From: Anaerolinea sp.
Lineage (GTDB): Bacteria > Chloroflexota > Anaerolineae > Anaerolineales > Villigracilaceae
Assembly: GCA_020047815.1 (NCBI GenBank)
Contig: JAIFNG010000065.1
Location: 1-64,000 of the forward strand
Length of the DNA: 64,000 bases
Direction of reading: 5' to 3'
Shown here: positions 20,496 to 31,974 of the stretch, in pieces
Position numbering within the stretch: the stretch's first letter is position 1
Layout of the letters: each line of letters opens with the position of its first letter
Position numbers and translations under genes: made by a program
Notes under the pieces: generated by a model
What the model saw: only the letters and a program-made list of their open reading frames with translations
Told to the model about the DNA's origin: nothing
The model's database searches: none

Positions 20496-23400
20496 TTATT
20501 TTGCCAGTGGCAATCGAATGATAAAAGTGCTGCCAGGAAGTTTAACTTCGTCATGTCCGCTGCTTTCCACCCAAATATTTCCCTGCAGGGCTTTTACAAT
20601 GCCAGAGGCAATAGCCAGTCCCAGCCCGGCACCTCCACCCTTGTAATTGGTGCGGCTGGAGGAATGCAGCTCCACTGTCCCCAATTGGAATAATTTCTCA
20701 AAGATGACCTTGTGATGTTCGGAGTCAATGCCAATGCCGGTATCCTTTATCCGCACCTCGGCACACCTGCCCAAGTGTATATCCTCCACAATCTGGGTGG
20801 AAACTTGGATCGAGCCTCCATCTGGTGTGAATTTAATGGCATTGACGATAACATGATCAAGCGCTTTTTTGAGTAATTCAGAGTCAACCCAAAGAGGGGG
20901 AATATCCTTGATTGCTTCGTCCAGGCCCATACTCAGATTTCGAGCCGCGAGGTCCTTTACATAATCCTTGTGAATCAAATGCAGGATCAAGCTCAGACTA
21001 ACCGGTTCCAAATGCGGGTTTGTGATTTGATTATCGATCCGCGCCACATCCAGCATGCTGTTCACAATTTGATGCAAGCGGTTCGATCCATGCAAAACAC
21101 CTTCAACGGCCTGGGATAACATTTTATTATCCTGAATGGATGCATCAGCCTGCAATATACCAAGGTAGCCTTTGATCACTGTGAGCGGCGTGCGCAATTC
21201 ATGCGCAGCGACCTGTATGAACGCAGATTTATTCTTGTCATATTTCGAGAGTGTGTTGTAGGCGATGTTCAACTCCTTCACACGCTGGTCAACAATGCGT
21301 TCCATCATTTGGTTGATACCTGTCACTTCATCATACAGGCGTGCATTTTCCAATGCAACGATTGCCTGTATTGCAAATGTGGTTGCCATCAAGCCATCGT
21401 CTTCACTAAAACTGCTTTGTGAACGACTTAATGCCAGTAAACCGATTACTTTATCCTTTGAATATAACGGCACACCGATCCATGAACGATCAAGTGGCAG
21501 CCAACCAGGCTGGGACCAATCCTTCACAGAGTTCACGTCACTAATAAGCAAGGTTTCCCCTTTGCGTGCAATCAGATCATAAAAATCCCTGTCTCCAACC
21601 CGCAGATAAAAACCGGAAACATTTATCCCGTCCGGCAACCCCTGGTGCGAACGGATGGCAGGGATGCCATTAAAATCTGCCATAAATAAAATCCCACGAT
21701 CATAAGGCAGGACCAGCCCCAATTGTTCCAGAATCTGCTCTGGAAGTTTGTCTGCCGTGGTTAATGAAGATAATTGGCGCGATGAGCGCGCTAGTGCCTC
21801 GGCTCCGCGGCGCCGGACTTGCTCGGACTCAAATAGTTTTGCATTCTGCGCTGCAGTTTTTTCAGCCACATCACGAGCACGGGCAAGTTCCACCGCCCGT
21901 TCACGCGCCTCATTCAACAACCGCTCCACTTCCTTTTGCGCCTGTTCACGTTGCTGCACAAGCATGGTTCGCAGAAGCGCACTGGAGAGCATGTTTTTCA
22001 AGCGGACATATACATCCCAGTCGGTGGGACCTATCTCTGTCCACATAAAACCAAAGCGGTTGGTTGCCAGCGCGAGCGGCATGACAATGGCTGTATACCG
22101 GCGATCCTCGGGGGTTTTTCCCCGCGGAACCAAACGCCCCGTAGCAATTGCGGATTTTTCCTCCGGGATCTGGAATTTATTCTGGTCGTATTGCAGAAGC
22201 AGGCGGTAATTTTCCGGCGGCGGGGAGGAAATCGAATTTGGAGAACCAGCATCGCTGTAGTACATGACAAACCAGCGTTTCAAACCAAGTAATGGAAAAT
22301 GGGTCGAAATTGCCTCTCCAATATCCTCCAAAGTCATGGCGGGCGCCATGGAGAAACCAAAACCACCTAATGCCTCCTCTTGTTGTTCAAATTGCAAACG
22401 ACGAAATGCTTGTGCACGTTGTGATAATTCCCCCACCAGCATACGTGCCTGTTGAAAGAGATTTTCCGCATGGAGCATGGCCGTATTGCTGGTGATACCG
22501 CCAAGTGCATAAGTCCTGAATGTTGAAATGACATTATGCCAGGTGGTGGGATCATGTCCCTGGCGCTGCAAGATCTCAACTGTGGATTGCAGCATTTTCA
22601 GAAAAGCTTCGCTATTATTTGATTCTCGCAGACTTGCAAGAAATACATCCCAGGTGCGTCCAAACACATCGCGATATTGAAACTGGGTGGGGTCATTATC
22701 CGAGATGCCCGCCGACTCAAGCAGTGCGCGAATGGCTGCATCACGTTTATTCTCAAGCCGGCCAGTACGCGCCACCTCGTTCGGCAGCACCACGGCTCTT
22801 TTCACACTTTCGGGCAGACAACCACAGGACCAGCGCACCACCATCTTGGCAGGCATGATACTGGTCTTATTCACATGTTCACCATTCATGCGCCTGACCA
22901 ATGCGCCCACGGCCAGTTTGCCAGCCTCGGTAAAGGATTGATGCACCGTGGTTAATGGGACACCCATGGACTGGGATTCGCTCACATCGTCAAAGCCAGT
23001 CACAGCAACGCTGTCCGGCACCTGAATACCACGCTGCTGCAAAACCTCTATTGCGCCAAATGCCATGCGGTCATTCGATGCTGCAATGGCTTGAATCCGA
23101 AGACCGCGTTCATCAAGCAGGGTCCGCACCGCGGCACGTCCACTCTCTGAAGAGTAATTTCCCTCCACGACAATGCGTTCATCAAAAGGAATATCATGCA
23201 ACTCCAATTCCCGCTTGTACGCCTCAAAACGCTGGTCTGCTTCCAACTGCCCACGCGGACCACAAATGAATGCAATACGTTTATAACGGTGAACCTCGAT
23301 CAAATGGCGGATGACAGCGCACATTCCGCCTTCATTATCTGCAATAAATGAATTTACGCCTTCAGCCTGTATTGCAATACTTGCAATTGGCGTAGGCGCA

Positions 23401-23702
23401 AATTTACGACAAAAATTTTTTATATCAACCGCAGATGGTCCATGCCCAATATCAGCGGCAAGTAATATTCCATCGAACTGTCCTGGCTTGATCAGGTCGT
23501 ACAAGCCATAAGAACGCCCCTCACGCTGTGGAGCAGCAAATGCCACCGGTTTTCCCCCAACAAAGTAAACCAGATTCAGGTCATGGGCGTGGGCGGCATC
23601 CAATACGCCTGACATGAACTCAGCGCCCCAGGCCCGGCTTAACTGTGCGCCGAGGACGGCAATTGTTTTTCGTTTGCTTTCAATTTTTACTGGCTCAGTC
23701 AT
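20496..23702 (-). CDS. LacI-type periplasmic-binding-fold sensor fused to GAF and histidine kinase domains
   Basis: N-terminal LacI/PBP1 motifs (SNDRMAFGAIEVLQQRGIQVPDSVAVTGFDDV) without HTH; GAF (RDFYDLIARKGETLLISDV); HisKA (VAAHELRTPLTVIKGYL); ATPase (VIVNAIKFTPDGG, DTGIGI, GAGLGLAIASGIV). Confidence 0.92.
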   Translation of the reverse strand: MTEPVKIESKRKTIAVLGAQLSRAWGAEFMSGVLDAAHAHDLNLVYFVGGKPVAFAAPQREGRSYGLYDLIKPGQFDGILLAADIGHGPSAVDIKNFCRKFAPTPIASIAIQAEGVNSFIADNEGGMCAVIRHLIEVHRYKRIAFICGPRGQLEADQRFEAYKRELELHDIPFDERIVVEGNYSSESGRAAVRTLLDERGLRIQAIAASNDRMAFGAIEVLQQRGIQVPDSVAVTGFDDVSESQSMGVPLTTVHQSFTEAGKLAVGALVRRMNGEHVNKTSIMPAKMVVRWSCGCLPESVKRAVVLPNEVARTGRLENKRDAAIRALLESAGISDNDPTQFQYRDVFGRTWDVFLASLRESNNSEAFLKMLQSTVEILQRQGHDPTTWHNVISTFRTYALGGITSNTAMLHAENLFQQARMLVGELSQRAQAFRRLQFEQQEEALGGFGFSMAPAMTLEDIGEAISTHFPLLGLKRWFVMYYSDAGSPNSISSPPPENYRLLLQYDQNKFQIPEEKSAIATGRLVPRGKTPEDRRYTAIVMPLALATNRFGFMWTEIGPTDWDVYVRLKNMLSSALLRTMLVQQREQAQKEVERLLNEARERAVELARARDVAEKTAAQNAKLFESEQVRRRGAEALARSSRQLSSLTTADKLPEQILEQLGLVLPYDRGILFMADFNGIPAIRSHQGLPDGINVSGFYLRVGDRDFYDLIARKGETLLISDVNSVKDWSQPGWLPLDRSWIGVPLYSKDKVIGLLALSRSQSSFSEDDGLMATTFAIQAIVALENARLYDEVTGINQMMERIVDQRVKELNIAYNTLSKYDKNKSAFIQVAAHELRTPLTVIKGYLGILQADASIQDNKMLSQAVEGVLHGSNRLHQIVNSMLDVARIDNQITNPHLEPVSLSLILHLIHKDYVKDLAARNLSMGLDEAIKDIPPLWVDSELLKKALDHVIVNAIKFTPDGGSIQVSTQIVEDIHLGRCAEVRIKDTGIGIDSEHHKVIFEKLFQLGTVELHSSSRTNYKGGGAGLGLAIASGIVKALQGNIWVESSGHDEVKLPGSTFIIRLPLAK

Positions 23703-23800
23703 TTTAGAATGCTAAAATTATACGTCAGGAAATTAAATCAGAATTACCAATTTCGCGGTAAAACAAGGTTACCGTTAAATACACGGACCGCAATCATAAA

Positions 23801-24124
23801 CTACAGGCGTATCATGGTTAAGAGCATTTTAAATTTTTGGGTTGCTTTTAGCGCATGCGGCTCGTTGGCAGGCATAATGACAGCCTCTCCGGCTTGCAGG
23901 TCGAAAGGTCTACCTGAGATACTAACTTGCGCCTGCCCCTCCAATATATGCACTAGCGCATCAAAAGGCGCAGTGTGTTCACTTAAGCCCTGGGCCTGGT
24001 CGAAGGCAAAGAGCGTTATGTTCCCCCCCTCGGTTTTGATGATCTGACGACTGACGACGGCGGCATCCTGATAGGCGATCAATTCTGCAAACTTTAGAAT
24101 TTCTGAATTTGGGGCTGTGGTCAT
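23801..24124 (-). CDS. Cupin-domain protein
   Basis: EHTAPFDALVHILEGQAQVSISGRPFDLQAGEAVIMPANEPHALKA. Confidence 0.9.
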   Translation of the reverse strand: MTTAPNSEILKFAELIAYQDAAVVSRQIIKTEGGNITLFAFDQAQGLSEHTAPFDALVHILEGQAQVSISGRPFDLQAGEAVIMPANEPHALKATQKFKMLLTMIRL

Positions 24125-24146
24125 GGTATCTCCTAAAAATATTAAA

Positions 24147-26174
24147 TCATTTTATCTCGAGTTGATATGCGGCATTTTCACGGGTGTAACGTGTCGTACC
24201 GGATACGATCAAGGTGGCATTCTCGCCATCCTGTAAGAAAAGCGGAATCTCAACATATTGGGAGGCATCAGTCTCGATCATTTGCACGGTTGTGCCGTTC
24301 GAGCCTTTCTTGATAAGTGCCAGACTGAAGGTCTGCGGAAGGATATTTTGAACACGCGTGAAACCCAATGCCTGCCAGCCTCCATCGTCAGCTTCAAAAT
24401 CGGCGGCGTAGTTAATCGCGTCCACTGATACATCTTCCAACAAAAAGCCCTCGCCGAGTACCGCGGCATCGGTTACATACTCAAAGCGGACTTGAATCTT
24501 TTTGCCTGCGTACTGTGAAAGGTCAATATCTTCCTGTATCCAGTCATTCGTGGCACCATTGTAGCCCCAGCCGTACGAATTGCCGGACGGGTTTTCACCT
24601 GTTCCCGATGGGGTGGTGATGATCTGCCAGGATTCCCCATCCTCAGACACTTCAAAATAAAGATAATCATAATCCTCTTCGAGGTCATACCAGGCCCGGA
24701 ATGACATGTTGATCTGCCCGCTGACATCAGTGAAATCAAATTCGCGGGTCAGGGTCATATCTGATTCGTTACCCTGGTTGGTAACAAAGGCATATGAACC
24801 TGAATATGGGTCTGAGGGCAGCAGCTGCACGGCAGTGGAACCGGTAAAGATAAGGGTGTGCTCGCCGGCGCAAGAGATATTAATATAGTCAACTCCATAT
24901 TGATGGACGTCACGCAGCACAGGCGATTGCGGACAAGCAGATATGGTCTCGGTATCAGCGGTCTGCGGAGCACTGGGATAATTATGATAGGTGTAGCGCC
25001 CGTCACTCACGCTTTCGTCCTGCAGGTACATGGCAGCTGCCCAATCCATGAACACATCATCGGCTGTGATCAATTCCCCTGTTTGAGTATCAATGGCATT
25101 AAGAGATGCAAGTGTATCATCCACGCTGGCAAGATCGTTTTCAGGATTGGCAGTCAGGGCCTTGGTGGCATCCTCGCCAAATCGGTCGAGAAAGTAGGCA
25201 AGATACAGAAAACTCTGCCCATAGTGTGCGCTAAAGTCGGGAGAGTCATGGGTGGCCCAGTCATTCAATTGCAGGTCAGGCGATTGGACGTAATACCAAT
25301 CCGCGCCGCCAACATCGTAACCGTTCAAAAATGCACCCAACTCGGCAAAACCTTCATTGAGCCAGGATACATCGTTACGGTCTGTGGGCCACTGTATCAT
25401 ATGGACGAATTCATGCGCGAGTGTACTGTAGGCATAATCATCATCAAGAGGCTGGGAACTGGTTAGCACAAAAGCCTCATGACCATTTGAATATTGGCGT
25501 ACCAGCGGATTATATTCATCCGATGAAGAGAAATACCCCCCGATGTTATTACCCAGCCCGCCCGCGTAGATGACATAAATATGCGGGTCGCCATCCACAC
25601 CTGGTGTCCACTCACTGCCGAAGAATTCACGGTCTGTGGGGATGATCTTCTGGTCGAAGGCATCCATCAGGGCTTTTACTTCCCCCTGATCCACCTGTAC
25701 ACCTTCCTCCGCCCAAAAATAAGTCAGAGGCGTGACGTACAGCAGCTTGGCATTGATTTGAAAATGCTGGTTTGTATCCCCGTCGAGCAGCCAGAACTTC
25801 TGTAGGGTGCCCACCGTTAAAGGCGCGGCAGGCGCAGACAGGGTGGGGGAAATATTGCATTTCCCCTGCAAACGGCAAGCCAGTTCGTACACATCATTTT
25901 CTGGCACAACAGACCGGGATAATGCTTCCATGGTTTCACTCGAAATCGAGTCCTCGACCGGGCGGAACATTTCCGGCGGGGGGGCGGGCACAATAGGTTC
26001 ATCAGGGAAAAAGGGATCACTGCCCGTGATGGGTGTCTCGATTTGGGTAAATGCATAATAGGCGTATCCCGCCATGCCTGCGGCCAGCAGGCAGATACAA
26101 CACAACAAAACCGCAATGCCAATAATAATGGCGGAAACCCCAGTCTTGTTTTTTGTTTTGTTATTTTCGTTCAA
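24147..26174 (-). CDS. Membrane-anchored gluzincin-type metallopeptidase (immune-inhibitor-A/MA-like)
   Basis: N-terminal TM; STLAHEFVHMIQ...WLNEGFAELGAF (HExxH + E); MSFRAWYDLEEDYDYLYFEVSEDG beta-sandwich region. Confidence 0.82.
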   Translation of the reverse strand: MNENNKTKNKTGVSAIIIGIAVLLCCICLLAAGMAGYAYYAFTQIETPITGSDPFFPDEPIVPAPPPEMFRPVEDSISSETMEALSRSVVPENDVYELACRLQGKCNISPTLSAPAAPLTVGTLQKFWLLDGDTNQHFQINAKLLYVTPLTYFWAEEGVQVDQGEVKALMDAFDQKIIPTDREFFGSEWTPGVDGDPHIYVIYAGGLGNNIGGYFSSSDEYNPLVRQYSNGHEAFVLTSSQPLDDDYAYSTLAHEFVHMIQWPTDRNDVSWLNEGFAELGAFLNGYDVGGADWYYVQSPDLQLNDWATHDSPDFSAHYGQSFLYLAYFLDRFGEDATKALTANPENDLASVDDTLASLNAIDTQTGELITADDVFMDWAAAMYLQDESVSDGRYTYHNYPSAPQTADTETISACPQSPVLRDVHQYGVDYINISCAGEHTLIFTGSTAVQLLPSDPYSGSYAFVTNQGNESDMTLTREFDFTDVSGQINMSFRAWYDLEEDYDYLYFEVSEDGESWQIITTPSGTGENPSGNSYGWGYNGATNDWIQEDIDLSQYAGKKIQVRFEYVTDAAVLGEGFLLEDVSVDAINYAADFEADDGGWQALGFTRVQNILPQTFSLALIKKGSNGTTVQMIETDASQYVEIPLFLQDGENATLIVSGTTRYTRENAAYQLEIK

Positions 26175-26324
26175 GCCATCCTCCGTCGCTAAAGGTACCC
26201 TATCATACTTCGTGCATGTGAAAGTGAGATTAAGAAATGCCAGGAAAGTTATGGAGGATAAAAAAAGCGAAGGCGGCTTTCACCATCCTTCGCCTTACAT
26301 ATCACCACCTTAATTTCCACCCAC

Positions 26325-28796
26325 CTAAACTTCGATCTTTTGTTTTGGCTTCTTCTTCACAGGCGAGGCCTCGGTGTGGAATATGATCTTGTTATCTTTC
26401 ACATCAATCAACACCGTCACACCATCCTTGAATTTTCCGCCGAGCAGTTCCACGGAAAGCGGACTCTCGACATATTTCTGGATCGCGCGGCGCAGAGGAC
26501 GGGCGCCAAAGGCCGGATCAAAGCCTTCCTTGGCAAGCCAGTTGCGGGCTTTATCGCTTAACTGCACGGTAATGTCATATTCATTCAGCCGATCCTGCAC
26601 TTCCTTCATCTGCAAGATCACAATCTCTTCCATCTGTTCAATAGTCAGTGGTGAGAACATGACTGTTTCATCCACGCGGTTAAGGAACTCAGGACGGAAC
26701 GCGCCCTTAAGCGCCTTCTCAATCTTGTCGTGCATGGCACGCTCATCATCATCGGCTTTTTGGGTCAGGAAGCCAAGCGTTCCACCCCTGGTCACGTATT
26801 CGGTGCCAAGGTTCGAGGTCATGATGAGCACCGTGTTGCGGAAGTCCACCACTTTGCCTTGACCATCGGTGAGCCGCCCATCATCCAAAATTTGCAGGAG
26901 GGCATTCCAGACCTCGGGATGAGCCTTTTCAATCTCATCAAAGAGAACAACACGGTACGGACGCCTGCGGACCGCCTCAGTGAGTTGGCCGCCTTCTTCA
27001 TAACCAACATAACCAGGAGGCGCGCCAAAGAGGCGGCTGACAGTGTGTTGCTCGCGATACTCAGACATATCAATGCGGACAAGGGAGTCCTCATCATCGA
27101 ACATAAACCAGGCGAGGGCTTTGGCAAGCTCAGTCTTACCAACACCTGAAGGTCCAATAAAGATGAAGGAACCGATTGGACGGCTGGGGTCCTTTAAACC
27201 GGAGCGGGCGCGGCGAATGGCATCAGAAATGGCGTGGATGGCCTCCTCCTGACCGATAATACGCTCGTGCAAACGCGCCTCCATGTGCAGGAGTTTTTCA
27301 GATTCAGTCTCCATCATCTGATTAACCGGGATACCCGTCCACTGGTGCACAACAGCGGCAATGTCATTCACATCCACCACTTCATCAAGTTGATGTTCGG
27401 TTTCCCATTTATCACGCTTCTCGGCGTACTCCGTTTCAAGGCGCAGGCGCTCGGCTTTCTTTTGTGCAGCGCGTTCATAATCACGCTCCAGACCAGCCTG
27501 CTCTTCTTCGGCACGCAGGCGATCAACATCGGTTTTCATAGCCTTCAAATCAGGAGGCATTGAATAAAGCGCAACACGTACTTTTGCGGCGGCTTCATCG
27601 ATCAGATCAATGGCTTTGTCAGGCAGGTGGCGGTCAGTCACGTAACGATCAGCGAGGCGGGCGGCGGCTGTCAGGGCTTCATCGGAGAAATGAACTTTGT
27701 GATGCGCTTCATAGCGATCGCGTAAACCGTGCAGCATCTTGATGGTGTCGTCCACGCTCGGCTCATCCACATGGATGGGCGCGAAGCGGCGTTCCAACGC
27801 GGCATCTTTTTCAATATGTTTGTGGAATTCATCCAGAGTGGTGGCGCCGATACATTGAAGTTCGCCGCGTGCGAGGGCTGGCTTGAGCATATTGCTGGCA
27901 TCCATAGCGCCTTGCGCTGCTCCCGCTCCAACGACAGTGTGTAATTCGTCGATCATCAAAATGACATCACCCTTGGCGCGCTGGACTTCATCCATAACAG
28001 CTTTGAGACGCTCTTCAAATTCGCCCCGGAAGCGGGATCCTGCGATCATTGCACCAAGATCGAGAGCAACGACTTTTTTACCTGAAAGAATTTCAGGCAC
28101 GTCGTTGGTGGCTATCTTTTGCGCGAGTCCTTCAGCGATGGCGGTCTTGCCAACACCCGCTTCACCGATAAGGACGGGGTTATTTTTGGTGCGGCGGGAG
28201 AGAATCTGGATGAGACGCAGGATCTCCTTATCACGCCCAATGACCGGGTCGAGTTTACCTTCACGCGCCAGCTGGGTCAGGTCGCGTGAGTATTTTTCAA
28301 GGGTCCGATAGCGAGTCTCCGCCTGAGGGTCGGTTACCCGCTGCCCGCCGCGCAGGTCCTGGATCGAATCATAGACACGGTCACGAGTAAGCCCGGCGCT
28401 TTCCAAAATGCGGGCGGCGGGTGTGTTGCGTTCCGTCAAAATGGCGAGGAAGATATGCTCAGTGGAGATATATTCATCCTTGAGACGGTTGGCTTCCTCG
28501 TTAGCCAGATCGATGATCCTCTTGACGCGGGGCGTGATGAAAATCTGTCCCGCGCCACCACCAAAAATGTTGGCTTTGGGACTGGCACGCAGGGTGGCAT
28601 CCAGGCGCTCTGTCAGGGCTTCAGGGTTGACGTTCAGTTTTTCAAGAATTTGGGGAATCACACCCCCCGGCTGCTCAATAAGGGCAAGCAGGATGTGTTC
28701 GGTGTCTATCTGGTTATGTCCATAGCGCTGGATGATCTCGGCGGCACGTTGGGCTGCCTCCTGCGCTCTTTCGGTAAATCGGTCAAATCGCATCAT
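26325..28796 (-). CDS. clpC: ClpC-type AAA+ ATPase
   Basis: Clp N-domain repeats, two Walker A sites ([26 protein letters not shown]), short middle domain, LGF candidate ClpP loop; start MMRFDRF preferred over track start. Confidence 0.95.
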   Translation of the reverse strand: MMRFDRFTERAQEAAQRAAEIIQRYGHNQIDTEHILLALIEQPGGVIPQILEKLNVNPEALTERLDATLRASPKANIFGGGAGQIFITPRVKRIIDLANEEANRLKDEYISTEHIFLAILTERNTPAARILESAGLTRDRVYDSIQDLRGGQRVTDPQAETRYRTLEKYSRDLTQLAREGKLDPVIGRDKEILRLIQILSRRTKNNPVLIGEAGVGKTAIAEGLAQKIATNDVPEILSGKKVVALDLGAMIAGSRFRGEFEERLKAVMDEVQRAKGDVILMIDELHTVVGAGAAQGAMDASNMLKPALARGELQCIGATTLDEFHKHIEKDAALERRFAPIHVDEPSVDDTIKMLHGLRDRYEAHHKVHFSDEALTAAARLADRYVTDRHLPDKAIDLIDEAAAKVRVALYSMPPDLKAMKTDVDRLRAEEEQAGLERDYERAAQKKAERLRLETEYAEKRDKWETEHQLDEVVDVNDIAAVVHQWTGIPVNQMMETESEKLLHMEARLHERIIGQEEAIHAISDAIRRARSGLKDPSRPIGSFIFIGPSGVGKTELAKALAWFMFDDEDSLVRIDMSEYREQHTVSRLFGAPPGYVGYEEGGQLTEAVRRRPYRVVLFDEIEKAHPEVWNALLQILDDGRLTDGQGKVVDFRNTVLIMTSNLGTEYVTRGGTLGFLTQKADDDERAMHDKIEKALKGAFRPEFLNRVDETVMFSPLTIEQMEEIVILQMKEVQDRLNEYDITVQLSDKARNWLAKEGFDPAFGARPLRRAIQKYVESPLSVELLGGKFKDGVTVLIDVKDNKIIFHTEASPVKKKPKQKIEV

Positions 28797-29283
28797 TGGA
28801 ATTATCCTTTTCTCACAAAGAGACCCTAGGAAATTACTTCCTAAGTTATTTTTTACCACAACTGTCAACCGACACTTGCACTTGCACTTGCACCGCCACT
28901 CATTCCCTTTAAAAGAGAGTCGTGACAGCGACGCAAGGATCTGTGGTGAACTTTGAATTATTAAAACAGTATCCAGAGGTTTCGGAGACCTTTAGAATCC
29001 GATGAACGTGAATGATTATAACAAAAGCGGGACTGGCGGGTTGTATGTGGGGTATAAGAGGTATATTAGATTTTTAGAATTTCCTTCAAAGAAATCACTA
29101 TATTTGAAGTGAACCTGGGCATATTTTCCCCCTTACGCAATCCATTCCAGGACAATTGGTCCTTTCCAGCAGATGTATTGGTTGGTTATTTTCGTACTGG
29201 GTTATCCAGCACCACTCTTTTACAGCCTGCGGCTTCATGGCGGTATGTATCACCTCGGACAGAGCCTTGCAGAATCCAATACG

Positions 29284-29766
29284 CTATTCGTAACGCTTTG
29301 TATTCAAATGCGTGATCGCGATTGCCAGCGCATCTGCAGCGTCATCGGGTTTGGGGATTTTCTCCAGTTGCAGCAATGCACGCACCATATCCTGCACCTG
29401 GCGTTTATCTGCGCCGCCATAGCCGGCGACAGCCTGCTTGACTTCATTGGGGGTGTATTCAAAAGGGTCGATACCCGCTTTTTGCAAGCCGAGCATGATC
29501 ACACCGCGAGCCTGTCCCACTGCAAGCGCAGTTTTAACATTGCTTTGGAAAAATAATTTTTCAACAGCTGCGGTATCGGGTTTATATTCCCTGAGCAGGT
29601 CGTTGAGCTGGTCGAAGAGCATTTCGAGGCGTGCTGCCGGACTGGCTTCCTTTGGCGTGGAAATAATCCCAAATGAAACAGCCAACAATTCCCCGTCACG
29701 CAAAAGACGGACAAGCCCGTAGCCGGTAGTGGCAGTGCCGGGGTCAATTCCAAGGGCAAGGGTCAT
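29284..29766 (-). CDS. ruvC: Crossover junction endodeoxyribonuclease RuvC
   Basis: LALGIDPGTATTGYGLV, AVEKLFFQSNVKTALAVGQARGV, DDAADALAIAI. Confidence 0.97.
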   Translation of the reverse strand: MTLALGIDPGTATTGYGLVRLLRDGELLAVSFGIISTPKEASPAARLEMLFDQLNDLLREYKPDTAAVEKLFFQSNVKTALAVGQARGVIMLGLQKAGIDPFEYTPNEVKQAVAGYGGADKRQVQDMVRALLQLEKIPKPDDAADALAIAITHLNTKRYE

Positions 29767-29775
29767 TTAATATCG

Positions 29776-29802
29776 CAGGGACACGGCGCTGCCGTGTCCC
29801 TG
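29776..29802. repeat. Palindromic repeat, second copy of the groEL-terminator palindrome family
   Basis: CAGGGACACGGC-GCT-GCCGTGTCCCTG; core GGGACACGGCGCTGCCGTGTCCC vs GGGACACAGCGTTGCTGTGTCCC at 13477-13499. Confidence 0.75.
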
Positions 29803-29816
29803 ACTAAAGTTATATT

Positions 29817-30572
29817 TTACGCAGCTTCAAGGGCGGCGAGTGCTTCGTCAGAAACCTTGACGTTGTGGAAGACATCCTGAACATCGTCAAGTTCCTCTAT
29901 GGCATCAACCATTCTCATAAATTTCAAGGTTGATTCAACATCAAGTTCCATTTCCTGTTTGGCGATCATGCGCAGACCTGATTCCTGAGGGTGGACTTTT
30001 GCCGCGTGCAGGGAGTCAGCGATGGACTTGAAAAGTTCGACCGGGGCGTAAATTTCAACAGTGTCGCCGCCATCCACAACATCATCCGCGCCAGCTTCGA
30101 TACCAAGCTCGAAGGCTTTGTCGAAGGACAGTTCACTGGCTGAAAAGGCAAAATAGGATTTTCTGTCAAACTGCCAGGCAACTGCACCAGGCTCAGCCAT
30201 GTTGCCGCCGTATTTTGTAAAAGCATGGCGCATATCCGGCACAGTGCGGTTGCGGTTGTCAGTAACGCAGGTGACCATCAACGCCGAGCCATGCGGACCA
30301 TAGCCTTCAAAAGTGATCTCTTCAAAAACCGTGCCATCCTTATCTTCACCGGCGCCGCGCTTGATGGCGCGTTCGATATTATCCTTGGGCATGTTTTCTG
30401 CGCGCGCTTTATCCACTGCAAGACGCAGCCTGAAATTGGTGTCGATATCGCTGCCGCCTTCGCGGGAGGCAATTACGATTTCACGGGCAAGCCGTGTAAA
30501 AATGGCGCCGCGCTTTGCATCGGCTACGCCTTTTTTGCGTTTGATGGTTGACCACTTTGAATGACCTGACAT
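29817..30572 (-). CDS. yebC: YebC/PmpR family regulatory protein
   Basis: MSGHSKWSTIKRKKGVADAKRGAIFTRLAREI. Confidence 0.98.
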   Translation of the reverse strand: MSGHSKWSTIKRKKGVADAKRGAIFTRLAREIVIASREGGSDIDTNFRLRLAVDKARAENMPKDNIERAIKRGAGEDKDGTVFEEITFEGYGPHGSALMVTCVTDNRNRTVPDMRHAFTKYGGNMAEPGAVAWQFDRKSYFAFSASELSFDKAFELGIEAGADDVVDGGDTVEIYAPVELFKSIADSLHAAKVHPQESGLRMIAKQEMELDVESTLKFMRMVDAIEELDDVQDVFHNVKVSDEALAALEAA

Positions 30573-30626
30573 GAGAACTCCTTCAAGATAAGCACGTTCA
30601 TGAGAAATTACATAATAGCGGCAAAA

Positions 30627-31805
30627 TTATATCACGCCCAATTTCTTTCCCACACTCTTGAACGCTTCCAGTCCCTGATCAAGGTCTGCCTTTGCATGAG
30701 CAGCGGAGATCATCACGCGGATACGCGCTTTGCCTTGCGGCACGGTGGGGAATCCAAGCGCCATGGCAAAGACTCCCGCATCGAACAACTCTCGGCTGAA
30801 CTGTTGTGCCAGCGGAGCTTCACCAAGCATGACAGGGGTGATGGGAGTTTCGGTTACGCCAGTATTGAATCCAAGCGTTTTCATTTCAGCTTTGAAGTAT
30901 TTGGCATTATCCCAAAGTTTGTCCACCAGCTGCGTGGAGTCTTCAAGCATGTTAACCGCTGCGAGGCATGCAGCCGCATCGGGAACTGTCATGGCAGACG
31001 AAAAGAGGAAGGGTCGTCCGCGCTGTCTCAGCCAGTCAATGATAACCGCACTGCCGGCGACAATACCGCCCATCACACCGAAAGCCTTGGACATTGTGCC
31101 AACTTCCACGTCCACCTTGCCATGCAAGCCAAAGTGATCCACAATGCCACGCCCGCCATTGCCAAGCACACCCTCGCCATGCGCATCATCCACCATCAAC
31201 AAAATATCGTATTCCCGGGCTACTTCGTAGATGTCAGGCAGAGGGGCGATGTCGCCGTCCATACTAAAGACACCATCAGTGACTATCAGCGCACGACGGA
31301 ACTGGCTGAGGTTCGCCTGAATTTGCTCCTGCAGCGATTTCACATCATTGTGCTCATAGGCGATGATCTTCGCACCGGAAAGTCGACATCCGTCAATGAT
31401 CGAGGCGTGATTTAATTTATCCGAGAAGATCACATCATCCCTGCCGACCAGCGCAGGGATGGTTGCCAGATTCGCGGTAAACCCCGACTGGAACGTGATC
31501 GCCGCTTCGACGCCCTTAAATTGCGCCAGGCGCTTCTCAAGTTCCACATGCAGAGACATGGTGCCGGCAATGGAGCGCACCGCACCGGGTCCCACGCCCA
31601 TTTCGTCAAGTGATTTTTTCGCTGCCGCAACCAGCGCAGGATGATTTGCCAAACCCAAATAATTATTCGAGCAAAAATTTAACACCCGCTTGCCGTCCAC
31701 ATCCAACCATGCGCCCTGCGGTGAGTTAATGGTGCGAATGTGGTTATACAGCCCTGTATTTTGCAGGGCTTCAATTTCCTGTTTGATCCAGTCAGTTTTG
31801 GGCAT
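30627..31805 (-). CDS. kbl: Glycine C-acetyltransferase (2-amino-3-ketobutyrate CoA ligase)
   Basis: [49 protein letters not shown] site. Confidence 0.93.
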   Translation of the reverse strand: MPKTDWIKQEIEALQNTGLYNHIRTINSPQGAWLDVDGKRVLNFCSNNYLGLANHPALVAAAKKSLDEMGVGPGAVRSIAGTMSLHVELEKRLAQFKGVEAAITFQSGFTANLATIPALVGRDDVIFSDKLNHASIIDGCRLSGAKIIAYEHNDVKSLQEQIQANLSQFRRALIVTDGVFSMDGDIAPLPDIYEVAREYDILLMVDDAHGEGVLGNGGRGIVDHFGLHGKVDVEVGTMSKAFGVMGGIVAGSAVIIDWLRQRGRPFLFSSAMTVPDAAACLAAVNMLEDSTQLVDKLWDNAKYFKAEMKTLGFNTGVTETPITPVMLGEAPLAQQFSRELFDAGVFAMALGFPTVPQGKARIRVMISAAHAKADLDQGLEAFKSVGKKLGVI

Positions 31806-31941
31806 ACTGAACTCCTTGATTGGGAAAATTATCGTGCGTGAATTTATTATAGCCAGTTTCCGCCACGATGTTTGTCATGAAATTTGAAGGAAAAGTCCCC
31901 CCCGGGTTCCTGAAAAAAAAGAGTCTTGATTTTAGAATCGA

Positions 31942-31974
31942 GAGAGCCGGGGTCGCCTGTCCCGGCTCTCTTTT
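31942..31974 (+). terminator. GC-rich hairpin followed by TTTT
   Basis: GAGAGCCGGG-N9-CCCGGCTCTC then TTTT. Confidence 0.6.

Noticed and set aside
28873-28895. Short CACTTG/CACTTGCAC repeats upstream of clpC
   Set aside because: Only about three short units; no array, spacer structure or coding role.
30600-31415. 271-aa + strand ORF
   Set aside because: Fully antisense to kbl; protein shows no recognisable motifs.
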